Source: Takakia lepidozioides | Taxonomy: Eukaryota; Streptophyta; Takakiopsida; Takakiales; Takakiaceae | Reading direction: 5' to 3' | NCBI GenBank assembly: GCA_030704615.1 | Contig: CM060731.1 | Span: 86,470,756 to 86,534,755, forward strand | DNA length: 64,000 nt | Shown: piece by piece, positions 41,804 to 53,800 of the stretch | Position numbering within the stretch: the stretch's first letter is position 1 | How the letters are laid out: each line of letters begins with the position of its first letter | Notes under the pieces: generated by a model | Databases searched by the model: none | What the model saw: only the letters and a program-made list of their open reading frames with translations | What the model was told of the DNA's origin: nothing | Made by a program: the position numbers and the translations under genes

Positions 41804-44800
41804 GGCTCCGAATTCCTACGCTATAGTTTGCTGTCCTCCGCAACTTGGGAGAGCCTGGATCCCAAACGAGGGAGGACTTTGCAGAGTGACTGAAACTTAC
41901 CTTTGTTCCAAATTCAAGCTCAAACCGGGCACAGTTTATTTGGAAGAAGAAAGGAAGGATGTTCCTGGACAGGTTGACGAGACCATTGTCGTGCTAGGTA
42001 ACGACGGAGGTTGCGGAATCGAATGGCACGTACCCCCATCAGACACCATCCTGTACCGAGCTGTGGGAATGCCCATTCCCTTTCCAAATCAGTCGCTGCC
42101 CACACCATCCACAAAGGAGTCCGGAAACCGACAGGCGGCCACTGCCAACAGAGAGGTATGCAACGATAATCATTCCCGACCTGGACCGTCAAGACCCTCC
42201 ATAGCTTCTCGTGTGGACGTATTCGACATTTCCGACGAGGAAGATGATTGCATTGAGGTACCCATGTCCTCCACACGGTCGTTCAAATCCGGCATGGACG
42301 TCTCTGTAGGTGCTACGCATGTGCCCTCGAGCATAACTCCAACCCGGTCCATTGTGCAGCTCCTACGACAACATCACCTCGATGGTTCTCGCTCCGAGCT
42401 GGCTGCTCTCGACTATGCCAAATTCCCAGTCAGAAAGGTAACGTTTCTGCCTCCCGAAGTCGATGGCAATGTCATCTTCGAGTTTCCACCTGTTTCTTCG
42501 TCAAACAAAGCCTCCGGGATGTTAACAGACATGGATCGAAAGCATGACGGACACCCCTGGTGTGTGTGAAGACCAGTAGCACGAAAATTGCTGATGGTGT
42601 TCGTGTACGATATGTCCTCTGTGCGGGGAAGCTGAGGTGCCTCAATCCCACCTGCTTCCACTTTCTCTCCAAAGGAGGGCGGAGAAACGAGACGGATTGG
42701 ACTGGCACAACGCATCATCCATTCATTGTCTCCAGCCAAGCTCCTGCGGGTTCTTTCAAGTGTGCACATTGCAAAGAACCACCGACGTGCATGTCCATGT
42801 GCAGAGCCAAGCAATATTACGTAATCCATTTGCTCCCGGACTTGACTAGAGCTTGCATACACGTTGGGGTCCACTGCCACCCCTTGGCGAGAGGCAACAT
42901 GCGTGAGGCTGTGCAGGAAGCACACGACATCATAAAAGAGGAGGTGAAATTGAGCCCCGGAGCCAGACCAAAGCAGATTCAGCTGAAGGCAGCCCACAAG
43001 ATTGCTCTTGGCAAAATCATGTCTGAAGATGGTTCCGACCGAGAGCCCTTGACCGAAGACGAGATGCGTGACCTCTTGGAGTCCGTCTGCACGTTTGTAG
43101 TCCGAATGTGCGGAATCACATCGTATCTTGCAAGCAGGAGTTCGGCAGGGGGTCGGACATGTACTCAATCCTGGAGGTGAAACGAATGACTGGATATGAC
43201 TACATCCAAGGTAGCAGGTTTCCAGGGCAAGGCAGCGAATTCCGATCGTTGTTACATTTTCAAAATGTCGACGTGTGGGCCTGGGAGTGGAGTCGACTTG
43301 GTCACTCGCATGACAACTGGAAACTTGTCGAATGCTTGGGTGATGTTTGATCACATCAAGCGAATTACAAACCATCAGTGGGTGACTATGGGTGCGCATG
43401 TTTATGACTATCACTCCAAGAGGCTCATGACGATTGCAATCTGCGAGATGAAAGGGGAGGACACACAGTCCGAGATGCATCTGTGGGAGGGCATAAACGA
43501 GCAGATGGCAAGGGCGGGATTGCCAGAGCCCAATTTCAGGGGATTCATGGCAGACAACGCTCAGGCCAACTGGGCAGCGGTGCGGCGTGTGTACGGTGAG
43601 GACCCCAATGTTCCAATGGAGGGGAAAGAGAGATCCTGTGGATTCCATTGGATGCAGAGTCTATCCCACTACACTACCAAATTTGTTGCTAGCTCATTCC
43701 AGGCTGAAACACCGTGTCCTTTGTACGGCGTGGAAGGATGCACCCACATTTGATGACGCGGAGGTTAAGTTTGCTATCATCGAGGCTTGGTGGAACACGT
43801 CAGGGCAGTGGAGACAACCAATCTGGGAGCATTGCACAGCTGGTTGGGTGGTGGCATTTTCGGTATCGACAGTTCGGACAGTACATGCGGGAGGTAGGCT
43901 GCTGTCATTTTCGTTCATTTGTCTTTCTGTTACGGACATTTCGATTGGTCCCTCACCATTGTTTGTGTCCTTCTAGGAGCGGTGCTTGGATTCCGACACG
44001 GACATGCCGAACACGAATATGGCAGAATCGGTCCACTCCTCCTGGCGAGCGTCTTCTGCCGCACATCTGGTGGACGTAGTGACGGCCACAACGGAGGACA
44101 TCGACAGAGCAATCATGCAGCAAGCCACGTACTACAAGTTCCTGAGCGGCAAACAATGGGGCTTTGGGCCGGACAGGGAGGAATTGTTGGTACGAACAGC
44201 TTCGAGGTCCAAGAATCCAGTGAAATGGGCGACAGCATTGCGAGAGAAGATCAAAGGGACGCCTCTGCACCAGAGGTGAACACCTAGAGGGGGACGTCCG
44301 GACTCGCCCTGTCAGGCGGAGGATTGAAGAGGAACCCGGGTGCGAAGAGGATTCCTGGAGATCCGACAGGAACATTCGGACAGCACCTCGAGGTCCCGTC
44401 ATGTTGCCGCACAATGTGTCTTCCAGCAGTGGAAGCCAAGAAATTCCAGATCGCCGTCGCCTTCAACCGGGGATTTCGTGCGAGAAATTCCCACCGCTCC
44501 CTTGCCCCAGATTCCGCCCGCTGTTATGCAGTATGGCCAAGCCATTGTGGAGACGACTGTGTCTCATCACAGTGGAGAATTGCTCGCACAAAGCCGTCGT
44601 TTCGAGGAAGGTTCCGCAATTCGTGTGGATACACGGCAACGTTGTTTAGAGATGATAAGGAGGAATCCAGATGGGGCTGTCCCTGCTCCTACTTTTACAG
44701 GAAGATTTGTCCATGCAAAGTTTGCGGAGGCGACAACCACCCAGTTCTGGTTCTGCAGGCACGACATTATGACTTGCGTGTATGGAAAGCCCAAGTACGG

Positions 44801-45402
44801 CATACAAACAATGCCAGAGGCTCCCCCGGGTGGCCGGTGGAACCAGGCTGCGATCTGAGTCAGGTTGAGGCCGACGCCCTTACCGCCGCAGGATTTCGGA
44901 TGGTGCAGCAGCGCACTGACGTCCCCAGACAACCATTTCCGCTTCCACAGCCTCCACCACCGACCCCTGTGAGAGCAAGAACAATGGGACACGACAGCTC
45001 TAAGCATCCTACACACCGTTGGGGGAAACCGAAGAGGCGGCGACCTCCCTCAAAAGTGAACGAGACAAGGATGGGAATGCACTTCGGATGAACTGTACAA
45101 TCCAGAGCTCGACAGAAGTGCCCCCACCAGGATTCGGGCGTGTGTATCAGATGGCCACGGCGGGCTCAGCTGTTCGCAATGAGGTGTACACCATCACCAT
45201 TTCAGAATTACCCACCTGCAATTGCACCGACTTCCAGATCATGGCGAACAAGGGGGCATCATACTGCCCTTGCAAGCATTTGTACTACGTGTACCTAAAG
45301 AGACTCCGTTGTAATTCCACAACTCATCACTTCATACATGCACCAGGGTTGAGCCCCCAGGAGGTTCACACTCTTCTGAATATGGATCCAGGGGACCAGT
45401 GA
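41804..45402 (+). pseudogene. Transposase copy 2 (diverged, frameshifted)
   Basis: MAPNSYAIVCCPPQ aligns with MAENPSAIV of copy 1. All blocks are present: LKPGTVYLEEERKD, LCAGKLRCLNPTCFHF, FKCAHCKEPPTC, RACIHVGVHCH, WVMFDHIKRI, FRGFMADNA, CGFHWMQSL, the intron 43894-43976, NMAESVHSSW and a SWIM finger CNCTDF...CPCKHLYY (45215-45290). Frameshifts occur at about 42565 (in a GTGTGTG run), 43100, 43235, 43710 and in the last third. Divergence from copies 1 and 3 is much larger than between those two, so it is a separate lineage. Confidence 0.75.
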
Positions 45403-46149
45403 GCTTGGCTTGCGGTCCCAATACAATGGTACGCCCATCCTTTTCGGATAGTAGAACTGTACTGCTGCCAGTACCTCAGACTCTGGCCACAGAAAGGTCC
45501 GACATATGTCTTGCCTACCAGTAACTGTTTTGCTCGAACTAAGATATTACTATATCGTTCACTTGTTTCCACGTGCATGTATTTTTGTATGTTGGAGGGT
45601 TCATGTTTTTCTGCTTTCCGAAAACTTGCTTTCCTCATTCGACCTCCGACAAGGAAATGCGGCGCCGCATTTCCAAGTATCGTCGTAGGTACTGGTAGAG
45701 GCGGCCTTCGCCAACACCAAACCGCTCCGAAATTTCGCACGTGCGAACCCTAATGCGGCACCTTATTCCCAGTTCAGTTGCAAACCTTTCCCGCCGAATA
45801 CCCGAAGAAGACAGAATTGTGAAGTACTGCAGACTGTATTGGTGCAGACTCCATTGGTTCAATCGCGGCAAAAGGGTCAGCTTCATTCCAATGTTAAGGC
45901 ATGTAAAACCGCGGAATACTCTATACAGGCCAGTATGCGACGTCCTTTTGCAGTGGTATACTGGATTTCCCGTTGCACGGTCACTTGTTTCCATGAGCGG
46001 ATCTATAAAACCATGAGCGGACTTGTTACTGACGACATATCTTCGCCGCATTACATGATCTGGAACGTCCAAAAACGGCAAGGTCAAATAAAAAACTATT
46101 ATTTTAATACTTGTTTAATCTGCCGCATTTCCAAATTTGGAGGAGTCCG
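45403..46149. other. Right arm of the nested element, no gene seen
   Basis: Non-coding DNA with one perfect palindrome near 45654 (GGAAATGCGGCGCCGCAT) and CATGAGCGG motifs near 45993 and 46011, leading into the terminal GCTCATG cluster. Confidence 0.5.
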
Positions 46150-46251
46150 CTCATGAAATCCGCGTATCTTAGACTTTGGCTCACCGCTCATGCGGCTCAT
46201 GCGGCTCATGGCTCATGGCTCATGGTTTCTGCTCATGAAATAGTAAACCTC
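46150..46251 (+). repeat. Right terminal repeat of the nested element
   Basis: At least seven GCTCATG units, ending CATGAAATAGTAAACCTC. The terminal core is shared with 27081, 28760, 47730 and, inverted, 36925 and 50277. Confidence 0.8.
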
Positions 46252-47503
46252 GGTTGCAAACAGAGGGCCAGAGTGTAAGTTATCAATCTATTGCCTTCAC
46301 TTCATATCGTGGTGTATCTAAACTAGACCTTTGAGTTGATCCCTCTTTTGTTGGATGTGCAGACATTGGTGTTTGAGGGTAATTATTTTGTGAAGAGAGG
46401 GTCTACATTCAAATTCCGCAACGACGGTCGTCTTGTTGATGCCGCTGTGGACCTTGTTACCTACGATGTCCTCTACAACTATGTGCCCCACTCCAGTATG
46501 CCGAAGGACACAAAGACAGGCAAACTGTGGTGGTACAGCCGGACCCAGAGCCCTGCTTTCATCCAAACCCTCATGGAGACGTGCTCCAATGTCCAAGGGC
46601 GGATTCTTGACCTCACATGGGGCACGAGTAAGCCTTCATGTGCACAGCATGTCCCCTCGCCCGATTGCAATTGCATGCCGCATGCTACTAACCGCCCGCT
46701 TTGTCCCTCAGGTGCTTCAATGTAGGCTGGGACGTTGTCCGACAGGCATGTCTTTGCCTTCGAGCCAGATACTGCCCTCCACAACTCCGAACTTGCAACG
46801 GCTGAACGTCTGCCGAAAGAGGAAGAGGCATCCTCGAAGGATGAGGAAGAATTTGAGAAGGAGCAGGGGAGGTACAAGTTGGGATCGAGGCCGAGGAGCC
46901 CCCAGTTTACGAGTGAGTGGTCGCATTGTAAGTTGCCTCCTGATTTCGTGAGGCACCTCCCTTCGCTCTCTTATTTCATTGAAAGACCCTTTCTGCTTCT
47001 GCTGGTATTGACATTCTTGAAGTGGATTTGTTCTTACTGTAGGATGCCAAGTACTACAGGAGGGACGTCTACACCGCAGTTCATGGGCAGGAGGAATGTG
47101 CTTTTTTTTGCTAGGGGGGATTTCATGCCGAGTCCAGAAAGGGACTACATCCTTCCTACTTATGCTGCCCGGCTTGCTTCGGTGTCCATTAGGAGGTCTT
47201 CCGAACCTAGTCGTGTACAACAGATTTTAGACGAGGCAAGCCTCAAGAAAATAAAGATGAGGGAGGAGGCAACAGCTATTAGAGCCCGTCAGGCTCGTAG
47301 ATTTGTCTTGGATTCTGCTGAGGAAAGTGGGGGAGAAGAAGCGGAAGATTCCCAGGAGGTGAGGTGGACAGTCCCCCAAGGAAAGGACGGCATTTTTGAG
47401 AGGCATAGTGGAACTGATGCATCTCAGAGCTCGGAGGACGGGGGGGATGAGGGGGATGAGGAGGAAGGTGGGGCAAGTTCCTTGGAGGGTGTAGGAGAGT
47501 AGT
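46252..47503 (+). pseudogene. Gene B copy B5: second half of the interrupted B3 gene
   Basis: It continues the gene B intron exactly where B3 stops (GGTTGCAA target duplication). The exon after GATGTGCAG (46362) reads GSTFKFRNDGRLVDAAVD, then SPAFIQTLMETCSNVQG and ILDLTWGTS before a GTAAGC donor (46627). After an intron come CFNVGW and LSDRHVFAFEPD, with a frameshift. The last exon (after about 47040) has MPSTTGGTSTPQFMG, DYILPTYAARLASVSIRR, EVRWTVPQGKDGIFE and an acidic end, stop at 47501. Motif I is degraded (WGTS for CGTG). With B3 it gives the structure of one complete gene B. Confidence 0.75.
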
Positions 47504-47735
47504 GCCCATTCCGGCTATGACAGTTAGGACACACTTGTATAGATGTGGCTTGCCACAAAATTTGCAATAAAATGTTGCATTTCATTGCTATGACAAGTCC
47601 AATATTCCACATTCCACCTTCGAATGACCCTATTTCCGTGCCTCCTAACCCTATTTCCGTGGACACACAATTGTCCGCTCATGGTTTTTTTTTTTTCAGC
47701 TCATGCTCATGGCGCTCATGAAATAGCAGCCCCCT
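47504..47735 (+). repeat. Gene B 3-prime flank and B-side terminus
   Basis: AATAAA at 47566, two CCTATTTCC blocks, then CCGCTCATG, a T tract and GCTCATG repeats ending CATGAAATAGCAGCCCCC. Nearly identical to 28530-28768, apart from a few substitutions. Confidence 0.75.
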
Positions 47736-47869
47736 TTCCACGGCTGCCAGGCTTACACATGCACTGCAAACGCACACAAACATGATGTGGTCGAGCTTCA
47801 CCCCTTCCCCCATCATTTGCTTTTAGGTCTCCAAAGCCCCATCCCGCACTCCTGCTCTGCACGCCCTCA

Positions 47870-48640
47870 CCACAAGGGCATATTTCAGAACGACATCAGT
47901 TCAATTCCAGCTTGGACGATGTCACCACGAACCCCGTCTTCACCCATTGCCTACTCTAGTTAAGTGCAATTATGGGCTAGGCTGATACCACATCTCATTC
48001 AGCCATATTATCAAACTGCATGCCATTTGTATCCTTGTAGTTGTACCCAAACTTGGCATACATGTCCACTATGGCAACGTTCAGAATCACATCAGATACA
48101 ATACCAGCTTTGACGATATTACTGTGGACCTCTGTACCCTTTTTCAGGGCTGCCAGGCTTGCATTTGACATACACCACCAAGGCATTGTTTAGAGACATC
48201 TAGTGGTGCAATTCCAGCTTTGACAATGTCACCACGGACCTTTGCATCCTTTCCAGGGCTACCAAGCTCGCATTTGACATACATGTACACCAGGGGAATG
48301 TTCAGAATGACATCAGGTACAATTCCAGCTTTGATGATGTCACCATGAACCTCTTGGCCCCTTCCCAGGGCGCATATGCATATTACAAACACAAATGAAC
48401 ATGACCTGGTCTGGCTTCATCCTATCCCACATCATTTGCTCTTAGGTTTCCAAAGCCTTAATCCCACACCCATGCTGCACATACCTTGCAATCATGGCAC
48501 TCCACAACACCACATCTCAATTAGGCATGTTGTCAAACTCTCCCTTCGCATCAGGCTTGCTGCACCCACATTTGGCATACATGTCCACCAGGGCAGTGTT
48601 CAGAATGACAACTAGTACAATTTCAGCTTTGAGGATGGCA
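47870..48640 (-). pseudogene. PPR gene fragment, tandemly shuffled
   Basis: Minus-strand frames show PPR repeats: TALVDMYAKCGCSKPDAK, VLWSAMIARYVQHGCG, EVHGDIIKAGIVPDVILN, VDMYAKFG and EVHSNIVKAGIVSDVILN. The same HGDIVKAGI-type module appears three times with stops and shifts, so the block is both duplicated and dead. PPR proteins bind organellar RNA. It lies on the opposite strand to the PPR fragment at 13.26 kb and covers a different part of the protein. Confidence 0.8.
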
Positions 48641-48689
48641 CATGGCCAAGAGTTATCCCAATATCCCGCTACCAATGAGTTCAATGCAT

Positions 48690-49200
48690 ATCCTTGTCAC
48701 ATTGGCAGTATCATGTCAAAGTCACTCCAAACTAGATTCACTCAACAGCTAACTTGCAGAATTCAACGTGAAAATTTAGGGCCGATTCTGATAAGAGGGG
48801 GAAACAAGGTGAAATGTGTTGAAGAAGGTACCTTCATTAGCAGTGCCTGATTTTATGAATTGTGCCGCTGCTGTTGCGGCTTCCAGTTGACCTTCTACCC
48901 ATGCAGGTTTCTTGTATCTATCCTTCCACAGGGAATCATAGGTAATGTGGAGCTTGAAATCCGGCCCTCTTGGATGAATCTGGACTCACACTCTATCCCT
49001 TCTCCTTCAGCTATCTATGCCTCTGCACAAAATCATGCATACATCTTTGCCTTCCTGCTAGCAGCTGACAATGACAGCCTAGAATTGTCCCAACAAACAC
49101 CCCCAACCCTACTTATCAACAAGCAACGAGCTAACTTACGGAATTCAATATGCATCTCAGGGCCGAGTCTGGTGAGAGGGCAAAACAAGCTGAAATAGGT
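48690..49200 (-). repeat. Dispersed repeat copy 3, partly duplicated
   Basis: The reverse complement of the 13785-14145 unit lies at about 49090-48690. The terminal block around GAATTC is present twice (48755-48842 and 49140-49222). Confidence 0.65.
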
Positions 49201-49214
49201 TGAAGAAGAAGGTG

Positions 49215-50262
49215 CCCTCACCATATTGTCCTTGACCTTGTGTCATGACCCAACTCTCCCAGTAACATCAGCAGTCCGCAAGTAGAACTGAGGCCTATAG
49301 TTGGAAAGGAAGGTTGTGTGCCGCCCTCCCTCCTCTTTTGTGAGCACATAAATCTCTGCTTCAAACTTCTTATGAGTCTTCTTCACTGTCCCAGGCTTGC
49401 AGATCACCTGGTGCCATTCATCCAATCAGTCCCATATGTTTTTCCTTTGCAGGCACATTACCAGGGAGCTAGCGCCATGGCCAGTCATAAGAAATCCAAC
49501 ATTGCAAGCTGTAAAGACAGATGAAGCAATACATTACAACAATTTTGCCATGAGAAGTGTGCAATGACATTGTTACCTGCGCATGCTGTACTTCATCTCG
49601 CTTTAGGCCACGAATTAACAACCCCACATTATCCCCTGCCTGTTTCACATATCATATCATAGAATCACTCCATTGTCCTTTTGCGACAATGAGTTATCAA
49701 ACGAATTTAAAACTTACCACATATAATAGGGGATTGTATTGTCACCCACAATTTCACAGCCTAGTTTGGCATAGCACCATAGTTAAATCCTCACTAATGT
49801 GCCTGAAATGGTTCAAGCTTAAAACATCAGCATGATTCAAGTTATGAAGGCTCATGCCAAGATGTAGTGCAACACTCTAATGCCAGATGCAAAAGGAATA
49901 AATGAATTCTTCAGGATATATGGGCCCAGGTTATTAAAGCTACATTACATGAGGAGTACATGAGATCCATGTGGAATATTAAGATCATGCTTCCAACATC
50001 TGAAAGAAGACAAGTAAATACTTGACCCTGATCGAGTTGCTTCTTGAACATCTCAACACCAGTCACTGTTGTTTTTAGATTAGCTCCCTGTAGTCAAATC
50101 AGGCAGGGAAGTGAATCACACAGAAAATCCTGTACCGACATTGCCGAAGGAAGGAAAGTGATTCCTTAAGGTTTCTGTGCAAGGAAGATTGTTACCGTGC
50201 GAAGCCCAACCACTTTAACTTCCTCGCCAACCTTAATTATCCCTTGTTCCACACGCCCTCCT
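49215..50262 (-). pseudogene. Organellar EF-Tu gene fragment with introns
   Basis: Four coding blocks on the minus strand: VEQGIIKVGEEVKVVGL (about 50240-50190), TTVTGVEMFKKQLDQG (about 50085-50030), AGDNVGLLIRGLKRDE (about 49640-49580) and [19 protein letters not shown] with [19 protein letters not shown] (about 49410-49260). These are consecutive parts of bacterial-type elongation factor Tu domains II and III. They are separated by intron-like gaps, so the source is a nuclear gene for a mitochondrial or plastid EF-Tu. The GTPase domain and the end of domain III are missing. The left end abuts the A element terminus at 50266. Confidence 0.85.
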
Positions 50263-50265
50263 CTC

Positions 50266-50340
50266 GAGGTTAGCTATTTCATGAGCATGAGCGGCATGAG
50301 CGGAGTAGCAAGACAATCGGTTGTCATGAGCAGAAGTACA
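50266..50340 (-). repeat. Terminus of A element copy 3
   Basis: GAGGTTAGCTATTTCATGAG starts the element, followed by CATGAGCGG repeats, the reverse complement of 27010-27081. Confidence 0.8.
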
Positions 50341-50439
50341 AATTCAGGAAATAAAAAACATTAAAAACATTATTTTAATGGAATGTGTCAGGAAAAAAAA
50401 AAAAAAAAACCAATATAATATTCATTGTTTGAAGTAGAA

Positions 50440-50735
50440 ATTCCGCGGTAATAGGTTCCGCAACCGGAGAAATTTGCGGTAATAGGTGTCTCCGGTGAAA
50501 GATGGTGCCGAATTTCGCGGCTATAGGTCCCAACATGGCAGGTGTGTAAGCCAAAAATTTGGAAATGTGGCGCCGAATTTCGGTACATGGTGCCGGGATT
50601 GCACAGATGTTGGGCAGTTCTGGGCCATGTAATTGGAAATTCGGCGCCATTTTTCCAGACATCGTTCCCGTGCATGTTGGGACTTAGCCAGTTTTCGGCC
50701 CAAAATAAGGAAATTCGGCGCCATTTTTCCAGAAA
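50440..50735. repeat. GGCGCC palindromes in the right arm of copy 3
   Basis: Reverse-complement counterpart of 26530-26850, with GGAAATTCGGCGCCATTT motifs and GCGGTAATAGG blocks. An A17-20 run at 50390-50410 lies beside it. Confidence 0.8.
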
Positions 50736-50888
50736 TGGCCCCACAACTGCTATTGTTGGAACTCAGTTTTTGGAATATTGCCTGTCTCATTCCAGGAGTT
50801 TTGGGCATTTCATTACACTGCAAAACAAAGTCTAATGCATCAAAATGCAATTGAAAAAATATCCATATGGTGGATTCCCTTTGCCCCA

Positions 50889-53800
50889 TCAATGATTTCT
50901 GGAATCCCGGCGGAGGAGTTTGTGCAGCTCGTTCACGCTCAACGCTGGTGCATAAATAAAGTTATCAATAGTCAAGTTCATCCTCAACCTCTTCAGGTAA
51001 ATGTAATACAGATGCTTGCACGGATAATACTTTGAACCCTTCTTTGCTTCCATCAACGAGAAGTCCGTACAATTGCAAGTCGGCTCCACTCCAATCGTAA
51101 TTGTGTATACGTCGTCGCGTACAGCTGAGCCGGCCGTTGCCATCCGATAAAAACGCCCAAGGCCGGGTGGGGGTACGTCCACAGAGCTCTGAATAGTGCA
51201 AGCCATCCCAAGAGCACTGGCAATCCGAGTCTCATTCAACTTGTTGGGAGGGTGTCGTCTCTTCACTCTTCCGAATCGCATTGTGGGATGTGCAGAATTG
51301 TCCAATCCGTCTCTACTGGACCAAGCAGTCTGCAATGGCTGGGTCTAAGGAACTGGAAACGAGTGGGCCGGGACGTCTGTACGTTGCACCATTCGAAATC
51401 ATGCTGCAGAAAGAGCATCCGCCTCATTCTGAGAGAGGTTGCAACCCGGTGCAACAGGCCAGACGCCTGGAGGCTCCGGCATTCCCTGAATCCCGTACTT
51501 GGGCTTGCCAAATACACAGGTCATTATGTCATGCCTACAGAACCAAAACGTCTGCGTTGTGGCGTGAGAGAATGTGGGAGTCAAAAATCTGCCGCTGAAA
51601 TAAGGTGCAGGTACAACACCGTGTGGGTTCCTCCGAATCATCTCACCACAGCGTGCTCTCGTATCCACCCGGATGGCGCAACACTTCCCTCGAAATGCCG
51701 GCAATGTCCTTGCAATTCTCCACTGTGACTCCGACACTCTTGTCTCCACAATGGGTATGTTGTACTGCATTACTACAGATGGCTCGTTATGTTCTTCGGA
51801 TACGTGCCCTGTGCTCAAAGGAGATGGCAATCTTGAACGTGCAGGACTTGCGGTGCTCGACGAGACCTCCTCGGGCAACATCATGGGACCACGAGGGAGC
51901 GTGCGAATATTCTTGTCAGCTCACCATGAATCCTCTTCTCCGCCAGGTGCCTCGTCAAGTCTTTGTCTCACTGGACGGGTGTGAACATCTCCTTCCAAGT
52001 GTTGGCCTCTTCAAAGCAATGGCGTGTCCCGAAGGCCCTCTCACAAGGCTGCCGCCCACTTCCAAGGATTCTTCGAATCTGGAGGCAGTCCGCATCAGCA
52101 TTTCCTGCCTATCCGGCCCCAAGCCCCACTGTTTCCCTTTCAAGAACTCGTTGTACCTGCATTGCTGCATAATTGACCTCACAATGTCTTTCGTTGTGGC
52201 AATGAGGATGTCCACCAGATGCGCCGCAGAGGAGGCACGCCAGGAAGAATGTTTGTTGTCGGCATGTCGATGTCGGAGTCGAGACACATTTCCTGCACAT
52301 GCACATGTTGAGGTTACAAGCAAGTTACAAATAATGACTAGCATAATATTCAACGGGACGCGAATTCGTCCAACTCACCTCCCGCATATAGTTGCCGAAC
52401 AGGAGGAAACGATAATGCCACCATGCTAGCCAACTGACCATTGCTCCCTCGTCTGATTTCTTTACAGCACCTGACGTTGTCCACCAAGCCCGTATACATG
52501 CAAACTGTGTCTCTGCATCATGCAAGGTGGGAGCACGCTTCCACGCAAGACACATGGAACGGTGCTCCTCTCTGAAATCTGGCGCCACGAGCCTGGTTGT
52601 GTACTGCGACAAGCTCTGCAGAAAATGGAACCCACAAGATCTCTCCTTGCCTTCCATCGGAACATTGGGGTCTTCCCGTACACCCTTCGGATGGCAGCCC
52701 AATTTGCTTTGCGTTGTCCGCCATGAAACCTCGGAAATTGGGAGGGGCAATCCCGCCCTGGCCATCTGTTCGTTTATTCCCTGCCAAAGAAGCATCCAAT
52801 TGTGTGTCCTCCTTTCATCTCACAAATAGCAATTGTCATTAGCATCCTGCAGTGGGTGTCGTAGACATGTGCACCCATTGTCACCCACTGGTGTTTTGTA
52901 ATTCGCTTGATATGGTCGAACATGACCCAACTGTTTGACAAGTCCCCACTCGTCATCCGGTGGACCAGTTCGACGCCGCTGCCAGGCCCACACGTGGACT
53001 TTTTGAATACGAAACAACAATCTGCCTCAGTGCCTTGTCCTGGAAACCTACTTCCATGAATGTAATCATATCCACATCGTCGCTTCACCTCCAAAATGGA
53101 GTGCATATCCGAGCCACGCCCAATTCTCTGTTTGCAGGAGACAATGTGGTTTCGGACATTGGGTGAACAGACGTGCGACACGGACTCCAGCAATGCCTCC
53201 ATTTCCTTCTCATTGAGAGGAACTCTGTCAGAGCCGTCTTCCGACATAATTCTGGCCAATGCCATCTTATGGGCGACCTGCAGCTGTATCTGTTTGGGTT
53301 TGGCACCAGGTCTCAACTTAACCTCCTCCTGCACGAGCTGCTTTGCCTCGTGAGCAGTCTCTTGCGAGTTCCCCCTCGCCAATTTGTGACAATGGGAACC
53401 AACGTGTATGCAAGCTCATGTGAGGTCAGGGAAACGGTGCAACACATAGAACTGCTTGGCATTACAAACAGACATGCAATGTGGTGGTTCTTTGCAATGC
53501 GCACACTTGGTGGTTTTGGTGATGCACCAAGGATGACCGTCATGTTTCCTATCCATATCTGTCAACATTCCGGACGCCCTGGAATAGTCCGTTCGAGAAG
53601 GGAACTCAAAGAAGATATTACCATCGACGTCTGCGGGAAGGCATGTAACGGATTTAATTGCAAACTTGCTGTAGTCCAGCCCAGCCAGCTCCGAGCGGTG
53701 TCCCTCCATGTGAAGCCCTCGCAGAATTTCAAGAATGGATCGAATTGCTGAGCTCGTGCTGGGAATATGACTCCCTCGTCCGCTGATGTCCATTGAGGAC

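Larger units (their letters stand above)
36919..46251 (+). mobile_element. 9.3-kb MULE-like element with TIRs, nested in gene B
   Basis: The left end (36919-36990) reads GGGGGCTGCTATTTTGAGCC plus CATGAGC repeats. The right end (46150-46251) has seven or more GCTCATG repeats ending CATGAAATAGTAAACCTC. The two are inverted copies of one core, CTATTTCATGAGC. Flanking it is GGTTGCAA at 36911-36918 and 46252-46259, an 8-bp target duplication (9 bp with one mismatch). The uninterrupted site is visible in B1 near 16360 (GGTTGCGAACAGAG on the minus strand). Inside are an ORF-A remnant (minus), ORF-A copy 2 (plus), a palindrome array, gene B copy B4 (minus) and transposase copy 2 (plus). Confidence 0.8.
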
